Assembly (NCBI GenBank): GCA_023388965.1
Contig: JAEWFF010000013.1
Span: forward strand, 20,722 to 84,721
Source: Pseudomonadota bacterium
GTDB lineage: Bacteria > Pseudomonadota > Alphaproteobacteria > Rhizobiales > Methylopilaceae
Reading direction: 5' to 3'
DNA length: 64,000 nucleotides
Below the pieces are notes generated by a model, which did no database searches, was not told where the DNA came from, and saw nothing but the letters and a program-made list of their open reading frames with translations. The position numbers were made by a program, and so were the translations under genes. Shown here piece by piece: positions 55,793 through 64,000 of this stretch (positions are counted from its first letter, which is position 1; each line of letters starts with the position of its first letter).

Positions 55793-58048
55793 TTACCAGC
55801 CGAGATGGCGCCGGAAGGCGCTGAATATGTCCGTATAATCGTCGGTCCAGGCTGTGCCCGGATAGTCTTCGCCCTTCATCTCGGTCCAGTCCTCGAGGCT
55901 CGGCAGCGCGCCGAGCGCCTCCACATTGCGCGCCATGACGACAACCTCGGAGGTGGCGAACATGCGTGACGGATAATCCGCCTTTGCCGATTCATTTTTC
56001 GTCCATGCGACCAGCCCCAGTTCGCGCGCAAGCTTGCCGGTCTCGGGCAGAAGATCGAGATGCCGGTTCGAGATGTGCAGAACGATCACCCCGTTCGGCG
56101 TCAGGCGGTCGAGATAGAGCTGTATGGCTTCCTTGGTGAGAAGATGGGTCGGAATGGCGTCCGACGAAAAGGCGTCGATCAGCAGAAGCTCATGCTTGAT
56201 ATCGCTCTCGGCGAGCGTGATGCGCGCATCGCCGATATGGACAGGCGCATCCGGCGCGCAGGTCGGCAGGAACGAGAACAGGCCGCTGTCGCGTGCGATG
56301 TCGAGCACCTTGACGTCGATTTCGTAGAAGTGCCACGTCTCGCCTTCATGCCGGTAGCACGACAGCGAGCCCGCCCCGAGGCCGACAATGCCGACCGGCG
56401 ACAGGCGCACACTCCGGCCCGCCTCGCGTATCGTACGCAAGGTTTCGGCCATCGGACTCTGCACATGGTAATAGGTCAGCGGCTGCGGCCAGCCCCGACG
56501 CAGCTCGCCGTCTTCGAGTATCTGCGCGCCGTGCAGGGTCGTGCCGTGATAGAGCACGCGGAACACGCCGCTGCGGAAATCCTGAACCTTGTGCACGCCA
56601 AAGAAACTGCGCGTCAGTTTCACCGTGTTGGACTGCGGGATGGCGGCCCCGGCGATGAGAAGCGTGAATGCCAGTACGGCAACGCCGGCCAGCCGATATG
56701 CGGGGATCATCAGAATCAACGCGATGGCGACCGCAACGAACACGCCGATCTTGAACGGCTCGTCGTAATCCAGCGGAAGGGCGCTGCCGGTCGCGTACAT
56801 CACGACAGCTGCGATGAGGCCCAGGCCGACGAGGATCGCGGCAAACTGCTTTTGCGCCGACGCCGTCCGTTCGGGCTTGACGAGGATCAGCGCCGCAAGA
56901 ACCAGGAGGATCGGATATTCGAGGATGGTCGGAAAGATATAGGGCGCGAGCAGGCCCGCAAACGCCCCGCCGAGCACGCCGCCGAGCGACATCCAGAGAT
57001 AGAATTCCGTCAGCCGGTCGGATGCGGGACGAAGGGCGTACAGACGCGAATGCGCGACCAGAGTGGCGACGAAGAACGTGCCGAGATGCAGCACGATCAG
57101 CCCCACCATCGGCATGATCCCCCGCAGCAGCCAATCGACCGCGGTGAAGACGATAAGCGCCGGCAGGATGGCCGCGAGAATGGAATACGGAATCGGCGGC
57201 CGCTCGCAAAAGACCAGAACGAAGGTCAGCAGGAACAGTGCGAGCGGCAGCACCCACAGGAAAGGCGCGGCGGCAATATCCGTCGAGATATGCGCCGTAA
57301 CCGCGACCAGCAGTGCGGTCGGTACGAAGGCGAGAAACAGCCAGGCGAGCCGCCTTTGTGTCGAGACCTGCGGCGATTGCGCCACCAGCGCGGGCGCGGC
57401 AACCGCCCCCCTGTTGGCGTAAAGACCGAGCCCGCCGATCAGAACGATCAGAACGACATAACCCACGGACCAGTAGTTCGACTGCTCGGACAGGCGTAGC
57501 GCAGGTTCGATGATGAACGGATAGCCGAGCAGCGCGAGGAAGCTGCCGAGATTGGACGCGCCATAGAGAAAATAGGGATCGCGGCCGCCCGGCGCGCCCG
57601 TGCGTGCATACCATGCCTGAAGCAGCGGCGCATTGGCCGACAGCGCGAAGAACGGAAGGCCGATGGACACGCCGAACAGGCCAAGCAGATAGAAGATCTG
57701 CCCTTCTTCCGGCGGCCTGCCCCAGCCCGACGCCAGCGCCAGCGGCAGGAACAGCGCACCGATCAGCAGAACGGCGATATGGACAAACGCGCCGGCGCGC
57801 GGGCCGACCGTGCGGATGAGGAGATGCGCATAGGCATATCCGGCGAGGAGCACGCCCTGGAAGAAGACGAGTGCGACAGACCAGACGCCCGGCGCGCCGC
57901 CGAGCCTGGGCAGAACCATTTTCGCGAACATGGGCTGGATGGCGAACAGCAGCGTCGCCGACAGGAAAAGCGTGCCCCCGAACATATAGAGGGCGGCGCG
58001 GCCTGCCCCCTCCGTCGTCCCGCTGGACGACGCCCTCATCGCATTCAT
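55793..58048 (-). CDS. Multipass membrane protein fused to a spermidine-synthase-like domain
   Basis: 751 residues. The first roughly 480 residues form about a dozen hydrophobic segments, starting with FGGTLFLSATLLFAIQPMFAKM, a common opening in the fused MFS/spermidine synthase family. The C-terminal part is methyltransferase/aminopropyltransferase-fold: VGIVGLGAGSLSCYRHEGETWHFYEIDV, GDARITLAE and LLIDAFSSDAIPTHLLTKEA. The pocket residues of true spermidine synthases cannot be judged, so the reaction is open. The gene follows coq10 on the same strand after 43 bases. ATG at 58048. Confidence 0.82.
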   Translation of the reverse strand: MNAMRASSSGTTEGAGRAALYMFGGTLFLSATLLFAIQPMFAKMVLPRLGGAPGVWSVALVFFQGVLLAGYAYAHLLIRTVGPRAGAFVHIAVLLIGALFLPLALASGWGRPPEEGQIFYLLGLFGVSIGLPFFALSANAPLLQAWYARTGAPGGRDPYFLYGASNLGSFLALLGYPFIIEPALRLSEQSNYWSVGYVVLIVLIGGLGLYANRGAVAAPALVAQSPQVSTQRRLAWLFLAFVPTALLVAVTAHISTDIAAAPFLWVLPLALFLLTFVLVFCERPPIPYSILAAILPALIVFTAVDWLLRGIMPMVGLIVLHLGTFFVATLVAHSRLYALRPASDRLTEFYLWMSLGGVLGGAFAGLLAPYIFPTILEYPILLVLAALILVKPERTASAQKQFAAILVGLGLIAAVVMYATGSALPLDYDEPFKIGVFVAVAIALILMIPAYRLAGVAVLAFTLLIAGAAIPQSNTVKLTRSFFGVHKVQDFRSGVFRVLYHGTTLHGAQILEDGELRRGWPQPLTYYHVQSPMAETLRTIREAGRSVRLSPVGIVGLGAGSLSCYRHEGETWHFYEIDVKVLDIARDSGLFSFLPTCAPDAPVHIGDARITLAESDIKHELLLIDAFSSDAIPTHLLTKEAIQLYLDRLTPNGVIVLHISNRHLDLLPETGKLARELGLVAWTKNESAKADYPSRMFATSEVVVMARNVEALGALPSLEDWTEMKGEDYPGTAWTDDYTDIFSAFRRHLGW

Positions 58049-58091
58049 GCAACCTCCCCCAAGCGGAGGCGGCGAGCATCGCGCCAGCCTC

Positions 58092-58568
58092 TCAGTTGGC
58101 GGCAGATTCGGCTAAATCCCGGCGCTTGTAAACAAAATCCGCGCGCGCCTCGAAAGCGTCGGCGAATGTGCGGAACGCTCGTTCGAACACCGCTCCGACA
58201 ACGAGTTCCAGTGCGCGGCTCTTCATCTTCCACGCGATGAAAAAATCGACGTCGCAGGAGTTTGCATCCACCGGCTCGAATTTCCAGCGGTTCACGAGCG
58301 AGGAGAACGGACCGCTGACATAATCCACATCGATGGAGAGGTTTTCCGGGTCCATGACCACGCGGCTCGTGAACGTGTCGCGAAACATCGCATAGGCGAC
58401 CGTCATGTCGGCCAGAATGAAGGTCTTTCCGTCGCGCACCTCGCGCTTCTTGACCTTGAGGCTCTCGCAGAGCGGCACGAAACGCGGATAGTGCTCGACA
58501 TGGCCGACGAGCTTGAACATGTCCTCGGCCGAATGCCCGACCCGGCGTTTGGTATGGTGCTCGCCCAT
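58092..58568 (-). CDS. Coenzyme Q-binding protein COQ10 family
   Basis: START/SRPBCC-fold protein of 158 residues that binds ubiquinone and supports respiration in its eukaryotic relatives; bacterial homologues are also called RatA-like. Visible: AEDMFKLVGHVEHYPRFVPLCE, VAYAMFRDTFTSRV, and a C-terminal RALELVVGAVFERAFRTFADAFEARA helix that closes the lipid pocket. It starts 5 bases after the lipA stop (same strand), an arrangement conserved in many Hyphomicrobiales. Confidence 0.92.
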   Translation of the reverse strand: MGEHHTKRRVGHSAEDMFKLVGHVEHYPRFVPLCESLKVKKREVRDGKTFILADMTVAYAMFRDTFTSRVVMDPENLSIDVDYVSGPFSSLVNRWKFEPVDANSCDVDFFIAWKMKSRALELVVGAVFERAFRTFADAFEARADFVYKRRDLAESAAN

Positions 58569-58573
58569 AAGCC

Positions 58574-59539
58574 CTACTCTGCGGCGGCCCTGGCCGCCCG
58601 CGCGCTGCGCAGGCGCTCGAAGTCCTCACCGGCGTGGTGCGAGGAGCGGGTCAGCGGGCTCGCGGAAACCATGAGGAAGCCCTTGGAATAGGCCACCGTC
58701 TCAAAACCCTTGAATTCGTCGGGCGCCACGAAACGCGCGATGGCGTGGTGCTTTCGCGTGGGCTGCAGATACTGGCCGATAGTGATGAAATCGACATCGG
58801 CGGAACGCAGATCGTCCATGAGTTGAAGCACCTCGTTCCGCTCTTCGCCGAGGCCGACCATGATGCCGGATTTGGTGAAGATCTCCGGATCGAGTTCCTT
58901 CACGCGCTGAAGCAGCCGCACGGAATGGAAATAGCGCGCGCCGGGCCGCACCGTGACATAGAGCGAGGGCACGGTTTCGAGATTGTGGTTGAAGACGTCC
59001 GGCTTCGCCGCGACGACCTTTTCGAGCGCGCCCTGCTTGCGCAGGAAATCGGGCGTCAGGACTTCGATGGTCGTTGGCGGGCTCGCCGCGCGGATGGCGC
59101 GGATGACATCGGCGAAATGCTGCGCGCCGCCATCATCGAGATCGTCCCGGTCCACCGATGTAATGACGACATGATGGAGGCCGAGCCTGGCGACAGCGTC
59201 CGCCACGCGGCGCGGCTCGTCGGCGTCGACACCCGGCTCCGGTTTTCCGGTGCGCACATTGCAGAACGAGCAGGCACGCGTGCAGGTATCGCCGAGGATC
59301 ATGAAGGTCGCATGCTTCTTCGACCAGCACTCGCCGATATTGGGGCAGCCGGCTTCCTCGCAGACCGTGACGAGCTTGTTCGTGCGGACGATTTCTTCCG
59401 TCTCGCGATAGACGGGCGAGCCCGGCGCGCGAACGCGAATCCAGTCCGGCTTCTTGAGAACGGGCGTGTCCGGCCGGTGCGCCTTCTCCGGATGGCGCGG
59501 CCTGCGCGGATTATTGATCAGATCGAGAACGACAGTCAT
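58574..59539 (-). CDS. lipA: Lipoyl synthase
   Basis: Radical SAM enzyme inserting two sulfurs into octanoyl groups on E2 proteins. Both 4Fe-4S sites are visible: auxiliary cluster C60-x4-C65-x5-C71 ([12 protein letters not shown]) and radical SAM cluster C86-x3-C90-x2-C93 (CTRACSFC). Terminal RSSHHAGE supplies the conserved Ser ligand region. ATG at 59539 gives 321 residues; the open frame to 59830 is non-coding. It cooperates with PdhC encoded three genes away. Confidence 0.97.
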   Translation of the reverse strand: MTVVLDLINNPRRPRHPEKAHRPDTPVLKKPDWIRVRAPGSPVYRETEEIVRTNKLVTVCEEAGCPNIGECWSKKHATFMILGDTCTRACSFCNVRTGKPEPGVDADEPRRVADAVARLGLHHVVITSVDRDDLDDGGAQHFADVIRAIRAASPPTTIEVLTPDFLRKQGALEKVVAAKPDVFNHNLETVPSLYVTVRPGARYFHSVRLLQRVKELDPEIFTKSGIMVGLGEERNEVLQLMDDLRSADVDFITIGQYLQPTRKHHAIARFVAPDEFKGFETVAYSKGFLMVSASPLTRSSHHAGEDFERLRSARAARAAAE

Positions 59540-59637
59540 CGGATCCCTTGCCGGCGGGTGCGGTTCCACAACCCTAGTATAGGAAGCCTGATGCTTCATA
59601 AACAGCCGCGCCGCATGGCAGAGCCGCTCAAACGGAA

Positions 59638-59667
59638 CCCCGGACAAGGGTGATTCCTCGTCCGGGG
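59638..59667. other. Inverted repeat between lipA and the GlsB-like gene
   Basis: CCCCGGAC (59638-59645) and GTCCGGGG (59660-59667) can form an eight-base stem with a 14-base loop. It lies 27 bases after the GlsB-like gene on its strand, but only GGTTCCGTTT follows, so termination would be weak. The rest of the 154-base gap contains nothing I recognise. Confidence 0.35.
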
Positions 59668-59693
59668 CCGATAATCGCCGAATTTGCGGAGGA

Positions 59694-59948
59694 TCAGCCT
59701 CTGTTTCCGCGCAGCATCCCCCAGAGCCACAAAAGCACTGTAGCGCCGATTGCGGACACGAGCAGGCTCGCCCACCAGCCGCTATAGACAATGCCCGCCA
59801 CCTGGGCGAGCCAGCCGCCGAGCAGCGCACCGATCAGGCCGACGATGAGATTGGTGATCAGGCCGTGATTGCGGCCGTGGACGCGCTCGGCGATCCAGCC
59901 CGCGATAATCCCGATAATAATGGTGGCAAACCAGCCTACGCCTTCCAT
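59694..59948 (-). CDS. GlsB/YeaQ/YmgE family small membrane protein
   Basis: 84-residue protein with three hydrophobic segments: [38 protein letters not shown] and [20 protein letters not shown]. The GWIAERV and [14 protein letters not shown] pattern is that of the transglycosylase-associated/GlsB family, linked to general stress. ATG at 59948 follows GGAGGTATT, a strong ribosome-binding site; the open frame beyond is non-coding. Transcribed divergently from the Cys-rich gene. Confidence 0.88.
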   Translation of the reverse strand: MEGVGWFATIIIGIIAGWIAERVHGRNHGLITNLIVGLIGALLGGWLAQVAGIVYSGWWASLLVSAIGATVLLWLWGMLRGNRG

Positions 59949-60075
59949 GAATACCTCCAGAAAACTTTCGAATACTATGTTGCCGGGCCGGGCTTCCGGA
60001 TCAAGTTGCGAGGTGGATAACCGCAGATATGGAACTGGTGCCTCAGCCGGTGGTTCTCCCGCAAGGAGGCGCGTC

Positions 60076-60408
60076 ATGCACCGGATCGACGAGGACATGC
60101 AGGAATGTATCGATTCCTGCCTCGATTGCTACGCCATCTGCCTGTCGACCGCGATGGGCCATTGTCTTGAAACAGGCGGGAAACATGTAGCGCCGGACCA
60201 TTTCCGGCTCATGATGGCATGCGCCGAAATATGCCGGACAGCCGCGCATTTCATGCTGATCGGAACGCCGCACCACAAGCACACCTGCCGCGAATGCGCA
60301 GAAATCTGCCGTGAATGTGCGAAGGACTGCGCCACGTTCGACGGAATGCAGGAATGCGTCGAGGCCTGCGAGGAGTGCGCTGAAAGCTGCGAGAAGATGG
60401 CGGCTTAG
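60076..60408 (+). CDS. Cys-rich four-helix bundle copper-binding protein
   Basis: 110 residues with 16 cysteines, mostly in C-x2-C or C-x3-C steps along helices (ECIDSCLDCYAIC; MACAEICRTA; TCRECAEICRECAKDC; ECVEACEECAESC) plus His and Met residues (FMLIGTPHHKHTC). This matches the copper-storage (Csp-like, DUF326) four-helix bundle family. There is no signal peptide, so it should act in the cytoplasm. ATG at 60076 with AAGGAGG eight bases before; the longer open frame is a shadow of the GlsB region. It points towards lpdA, which converges on it 17 bases later. Confidence 0.88.
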   Translation: MHRIDEDMQECIDSCLDCYAICLSTAMGHCLETGGKHVAPDHFRLMMACAEICRTAAHFMLIGTPHHKHTCRECAEICRECAKDCATFDGMQECVEACEECAESCEKMAA

Positions 60409-60425
60409 CCCCTCCCCGCAAGCAG

Positions 60426-61871
60426 TCACATATTCAAAACACGCCCATACGCATCGAGCACGCTTTCCTTCATCGTCTCCGACAAAGTCGGATGCGGGAA
60501 GATCGTGTGCATCAGCTCTTCCTCGGTCGTCTCGCAATTCATCGCGACGACGAAGCCCTGGACCAGTTCCGTGACTTCCGCACCCGCCAGATGCGCGCCG
60601 AGAAGCTCGCCCGTTTTCGCGTCGAAGATCGTCTTGCACAGTCCCTCGGGCTCGCCGAGCGCGATGGCCTTTCCGTTGCCGATGAAGGGGAAGCGTCCGA
60701 TCTTGACCTCGCGACCCTGCTCTTTCGCCTTGGCTTCCGTCAGGCCGACACTGGCGATCTGCGGATTGCAGTAAGTACAGCCCGGAACCTTCGCCTTGTC
60801 GAGCGCGTGGACCTTCAGGCCCTTGATCATTTCGACCGTCGTCACGCCCTCATGCTCGGCCTTGTGCGCCAGCATGGGCGGCCCGGCGACATCGCCGATG
60901 GCATAGATGCCCTTGACGTTGGTGCGGCCGTAACCATCGGTAACGATGATGCCCCGGTCGGTTTTCACGCCAACGGTTTCGAGGCCGATATTCTCGATAT
61001 TGCCGACGACACCGACAGCGGAAATCACCTTCTCGGCTGCGATCGTCTCGGTCTTGCCGCCGACCTCGATGGTGGCGGTGACAGAATCCTTCTTCTTGTC
61101 GAGCTTGGTCACCTTGGCGCCGGTCAGGATCTTGATGCCCTGCTTCTCGAACTGCTTGCGCGCGAAGGCGGCGATTTCCGCATCCTCGGCCGGCAGAATC
61201 TGCGGCAGCACCTCGACGATCGTGACTTCCGCGCCGAGCGAACGGTAGAAGCTCGCGAATTCGACGCCGATGGCACCGGAGCCGACGACCAGCAGGGATT
61301 TCGGGAATTTGTCGGGGTTCATCGCCTCGAAATAGGTCCAGACCTGTTTCTTGTCGGGCTCCAGCCCCGGCAGGACGCGCGGGCGCGCCCCGGTCGCGAC
61401 GATGATGTGCTGCGCCTTGTAGGTTCCCGCGCCGAGCGCGCCCTTGGGCGCTTCGACCGGCGGCCCGAGGACACCTTTGGTCGGCGCCGTGACGGCGATC
61501 TCGCCGGGCTTTGTGATCTTCGCATCGCCCCAGATGGTCGTGATCTTGTTCTTCTTGAACAGGAACTGCACGCCCGTGTTCATCTGGCCGGCAATGCCGC
61601 GCGAGCGCTTGATGATCGCGGCTATGTCGAAACCGTATTTTTCGGCGGTGAGGCCATAATCCTTGGCGTGGCCGAAATAGCTGTAAATCTCCGCCGACCG
61701 CAGTAATGCCTTGGTCGGTATGCACCCCCAGTTGGAGCAGATGCCGCCGAGATGTTCGCGCTCGACGACCGCCGTCTTGAAACCGAGCTGTGCGGCGCGG
61801 ATCGCGGCGACATAGCCGCCCGGCCCGCCGCCGATGACGATGATGTCGTAGCTGTTGTTGGTATCGGCCAT
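60426..61871 (-). CDS. lpdA: Dihydrolipoamide dehydrogenase (E3)
   Basis: FAD disulfide oxidoreductase that re-oxidises the dihydrolipoyl arm of PdhC with NAD+. N-terminal FAD motif IVIGGGPGGYVAA, redox-active C45/C50 in GGICSNWGCIPTK (the usual form is GGTCLNVGC, so the spacing is kept but neighbours differ), NAD-binding VVGSGAIGVEFASF and a C-terminal His-Glu active-site pair (FPHPTLSE). 481 residues. Its start shares a base with the pdhC stop (TAATG), so it is part of the pdh operon. Confidence 0.97.
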   Translation of the reverse strand: MADTNNSYDIIVIGGGPGGYVAAIRAAQLGFKTAVVEREHLGGICSNWGCIPTKALLRSAEIYSYFGHAKDYGLTAEKYGFDIAAIIKRSRGIAGQMNTGVQFLFKKNKITTIWGDAKITKPGEIAVTAPTKGVLGPPVEAPKGALGAGTYKAQHIIVATGARPRVLPGLEPDKKQVWTYFEAMNPDKFPKSLLVVGSGAIGVEFASFYRSLGAEVTIVEVLPQILPAEDAEIAAFARKQFEKQGIKILTGAKVTKLDKKKDSVTATIEVGGKTETIAAEKVISAVGVVGNIENIGLETVGVKTDRGIIVTDGYGRTNVKGIYAIGDVAGPPMLAHKAEHEGVTTVEMIKGLKVHALDKAKVPGCTYCNPQIASVGLTEAKAKEQGREVKIGRFPFIGNGKAIALGEPEGLCKTIFDAKTGELLGAHLAGAEVTELVQGFVVAMNCETTEEELMHTIFPHPTLSETMKESVLDAYGRVLNM

Positions 61872-63199
61872 TACATCACCAGCCCGACAGGTTTCTCGAT
61901 ATAGCCCTTGAGCGTCTGCATCAGTTCCGCAGAGTCGGCGCCGTCGAGAACACGGTGATCACACGAAATCGTCGCCGTCATCATCGTGGCGATCTTGATC
62001 TCGTCACCCCTGACCACGGCGCGCTTCTCGCTGGCCGCGACCGCCAGAATGGTCGAGTGCGGCGGGTTCACGACGGCCGTGAAGTGCTTGACGCCGTACA
62101 TACCGAGATTGGAGATCGCCGTCGTGCCGCCCTGATATTCGTGCGGCTTGAGTCTCTTTTCGCGGGCACGCTTGGCGAGTTCCGACATTTCCTGCGAAAT
62201 CTGCGGCAGCGGCTTGTCCTGCGCGTTGCGCAGGATCGGCGTGATAAGTCCGCCGCCGGGAATGGCGACCGCGACACCAATATCGACATTGTGGTGACGC
62301 AGCATGCCCGCTTCGGTCCAAGAGGCGTTTGCTTCGGGATGCTTCTTCAGGGTCAGGGCAAGCGCCTTGATCATGAAATCGTTGATCGACAGGCGCCACA
62401 CCGGCTTGCCGTCATCCTTCGGCGCATAGGAATTCATCTCCTCGCGCATTTTGACCAGCGCATCGAGTTCGAAATCGACCGCGAGGTAATAATGCGGAAC
62501 GACGACCTTCGACTGCTGCATGCGCGAGGCGATGACGCGGCGCATGCCGTCATGCGGCACGACATCGTAGGAACCTGGCTCGAACAGCGCCCGAATCTGT
62601 TCGTCGGGAATGAGCGGAAAGCCGCCGGCAGACGGGGCCTGACGCGAAGCCGCTCCGGGCTGCGCCGTTTCGACATCCTTCTTGACGATGCGCCCGCGCG
62701 GGCCCGACCCTTGTATGGACGACAGATCGATGCCGCGATCTTTGGCGATGCGCCGGGCGAGCGGCGACGCGAAGATGCGGCTGGAATCGCCGGATTTCGG
62801 CGCAGGAGCGGGCGTCGGAGCCGATGCGGCGGCAGGCTTGGGCGTTTCCGCCTTGGGTGCTTCCGGTTCGGGGCTCTCCGCCCTGGCGGGCTCATCCTTC
62901 TTCGCCTCGGCCTTCGGCGCTTCGGCCGGAGCGGAAGCGATTGCGCTCGCATCCTCGCCCTCTTCCAGAAGAATGGCGATCGGCTTGTTCACCGCCACAT
63001 CGCTGGTGCCTTCGGGGATGAGGATTTTTCCGAGCGTACCTTCGTCCACGGCCTCGACTTCCATCGTGGCCTTATCGGTCTCGATCTCGGCGATGACATC
63101 GCCGGACTTGATCGTGTCGCCTTCCTTCTTGAGCCATTTGACCAGGTTTCCCTGTTCCATGGTCGGCGACAGCGCGGGCATCAGGATGTTGATGGGCAT
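61871..63199 (-). CDS. pdhC: Pyruvate dehydrogenase E2, dihydrolipoamide acetyltransferase
   Basis: Core subunit of the pyruvate dehydrogenase complex. One lipoyl domain with the modified Lys K43 ([12 protein letters not shown]), a long Ala/Pro/Glu linker (about 85-150), a peripheral subunit-binding domain ([33 protein letters not shown]) and a catalytic acetyltransferase domain ending with DHRVLDGA near residue 414. 442 residues. It is co-transcribed with pdhB, 7 bases away, and overlaps lpdA by one base. Confidence 0.97.
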   Translation of the reverse strand: MPINILMPALSPTMEQGNLVKWLKKEGDTIKSGDVIAEIETDKATMEVEAVDEGTLGKILIPEGTSDVAVNKPIAILLEEGEDASAIASAPAEAPKAEAKKDEPARAESPEPEAPKAETPKPAAASAPTPAPAPKSGDSSRIFASPLARRIAKDRGIDLSSIQGSGPRGRIVKKDVETAQPGAASRQAPSAGGFPLIPDEQIRALFEPGSYDVVPHDGMRRVIASRMQQSKVVVPHYYLAVDFELDALVKMREEMNSYAPKDDGKPVWRLSINDFMIKALALTLKKHPEANASWTEAGMLRHHNVDIGVAVAIPGGGLITPILRNAQDKPLPQISQEMSELAKRAREKRLKPHEYQGGTTAISNLGMYGVKHFTAVVNPPHSTILAVAASEKRAVVRGDEIKIATMMTATISCDHRVLDGADSAELMQTLKGYIEKPVGLVM

Positions 63200-63206
63200 G
63201 TGACGC

Positions 63207-64000
63207 TTATCCGCGATAAGTGACGGCCTTGACGGCCTCGATGACTTCAGCGACCGACGGCAGCGCGAGCTTTTCGAGGTTCGCGGCGTAAGGCATCGGC
63301 ACGTCCTTGCCCGTGATGCGCAGGACCGGCGCGTCGAGATAATCGAACGCCTTTTCCATGAGTTGCGCGACGATTTCGGAGCCCACGCCGGATTGCGGCC
63401 AGCCCTCTTCGACGGTCACGCAGCGGCCGGTCTTCTTCACCGACTCGATGATGGTCTCGACATCCATGGGGCGGATCGTGCGCAGGTCGATCACCTCCGC
63501 CTCGATGCCCTGCCCCGCCAGTTCCTCTGCGGCTTTCAGCGCGTAGGTCATGCCGATGGAGAACGAGACGATGGTGACATCCGATCCGGCACGGGCGATA
63601 CGCGCCTTGCCGATCGGCAGCACGAAATCGTCGAGCTTGGGCACATCGAAGCTGTGTCCGTACAGGATTTCGTTTTCAAGGAAAATGACCGGATTGGGAT
63701 CGCGGATCGCGGCCTTCAGAAGTCCCTTGAAGTCCGCGGCCGTGTAAGGCGCGATAACCTTGAGGCCCGGCACCTGACTGTACCAGGCCGTGTAGTCCTG
63801 GCTGTGCTGCGCCGCAACGCGCGCGGCGGCACCGTTCGGGCCGCGGAACACGATGGGACAGCCCATCTGGCCGCCGGACATGTAGAGCGTCTTGGCCGCC
63901 GAATTGATGATCTGGTCCATGGCCTGCATGGCGAAATTCCAGGTCATGAATTCGACAATCGGACGAAGGCCCGCGAGCGCCGCACCGACACCGACGCCGG
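63207..64000 (-). CDS. pdhB: Pyruvate dehydrogenase E1 beta subunit, 5' partial
   Basis: C-terminal three quarters of E1 beta; the frame runs off the window end, and the ATG near 63947 is internal because [20 protein letters not shown] reads through it. Visible: [50 protein letters not shown], and a transketolase C-terminal domain with [13 protein letters not shown] and [14 protein letters not shown]. Forms a heterotetramer with E1 alpha (expected upstream, outside the window). Many alphaproteobacterial PdhB carry an extra lipoyl domain, not testable here. Confidence 0.96.
   Translation of the reverse strand, partial: GVGVGAALAGLRPIVEFMTWNFAMQAMDQIINSAAKTLYMSGGQMGCPIVFRGPNGAAARVAAQHSQDYTAWYSQVPGLKVIAPYTAADFKGLLKAAIRDPNPVIFLENEILYGHSFDVPKLDDFVLPIGKARIARAGSDVTIVSFSIGMTYALKAAEELAGQGIEAEVIDLRTIRPMDVETIIESVKKTGRCVTVEEGWPQSGVGSEIVAQLMEKAFDYLDAPVLRITGKDVPMPYAANLEKLALPSVAEVIEAVKAVTYRG

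Noticed and set aside
60492..61706. A 404-codon open frame antisense to lpdA
   Set aside because: Shadow of a highly conserved gene.

Overview
The window is ordinary chromosomal DNA of an alphaproteobacterium, most likely of the order Hyphomicrobiales (Rhizobiales). The evidence is gene order and family content: sdhE-mfd; rlpA / S11 peptidase / tmk / holB / metG / tatD / MBL hydrolase; a fused ispDF; and the run dusB-ntrB-ntrC-ntrY-ntrX-trkA-(dat)-hfq-hflX-mazG beside cinA, coq10, lipA, lpdA and pdhC-pdhB. GC content is high throughout. I saw no insertion sequence, prophage, restriction system or CRISPR array. Genus cannot be assigned from sequence reading alone.

Layout. 1-8.1 kb: 3' part of sdhE, mfd, then a convergent pair (an adenylate-forming-enzyme homologue with a lost ATP signature and an orphan family 5 solute-binding protein), then an IalB-like secreted protein. 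8.1-21.3 kb: lipid acyltransferase and UbiH-like monooxygenase, a SulP anion transporter, a quinone oxidoreductase, rimO, a YciF-like protein, moaA, a CelD-type acetyltransferase and the glycolate oxidase operon glcDEF. 21.5-24.7 kb: a ketopantoate-reductase-like gene behind a structured leader or small-RNA candidate, a tRNA-Ser(UGA), a decayed TauE/SafE permease and two small domain-of-unknown-function genes. 24.7-31.3 kb: a catabolic and uptake cluster with a LysR regulator, an allantoate/N-carbamoyl amino acid amidohydrolase, an unusual M20 hydrolase and a complete polar amino acid ABC transporter.

31.4-39.5 kb: cell envelope genes (rlpA, S11 peptidase), then tmk-holB-metG-tatD-MBL tightly packed with start/stop overlaps, then an outer membrane beta-barrel. 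39.6-53.9 kb: a HerA-like ATPase, a second DUF488 gene, mazG, and the long minus-strand nitrogen-regulation and RNA-chaperone block. 54-64 kb: ispDF-cinA on plus; a membrane protein fused to a spermidine-synthase-like domain, coq10, lipA, a small GlsB membrane protein, a Cys-rich copper-binding protein, and the lpdA-pdhC-pdhB end of the pyruvate dehydrogenase operon, which runs out of the window.

How genes work together: LipA makes the lipoyl group carried by PdhC and re-oxidised by LpdA; NtrBC and NtrYX are paired two-component systems sharing an operon with DusB and TrkA; GlcDEF form one enzyme; the 25.7-31.3 kb genes look like one substrate-scavenging module whose two transcription units share an identical 14-base upstream element. 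The most interesting leads are that shared element, the M20 and S11 proteins that have lost textbook active-site residues, the structured intergenic RNA at 22.74-22.87 kb and the degenerate adenylate-forming enzyme. I did not find a clearly new multi-gene system.
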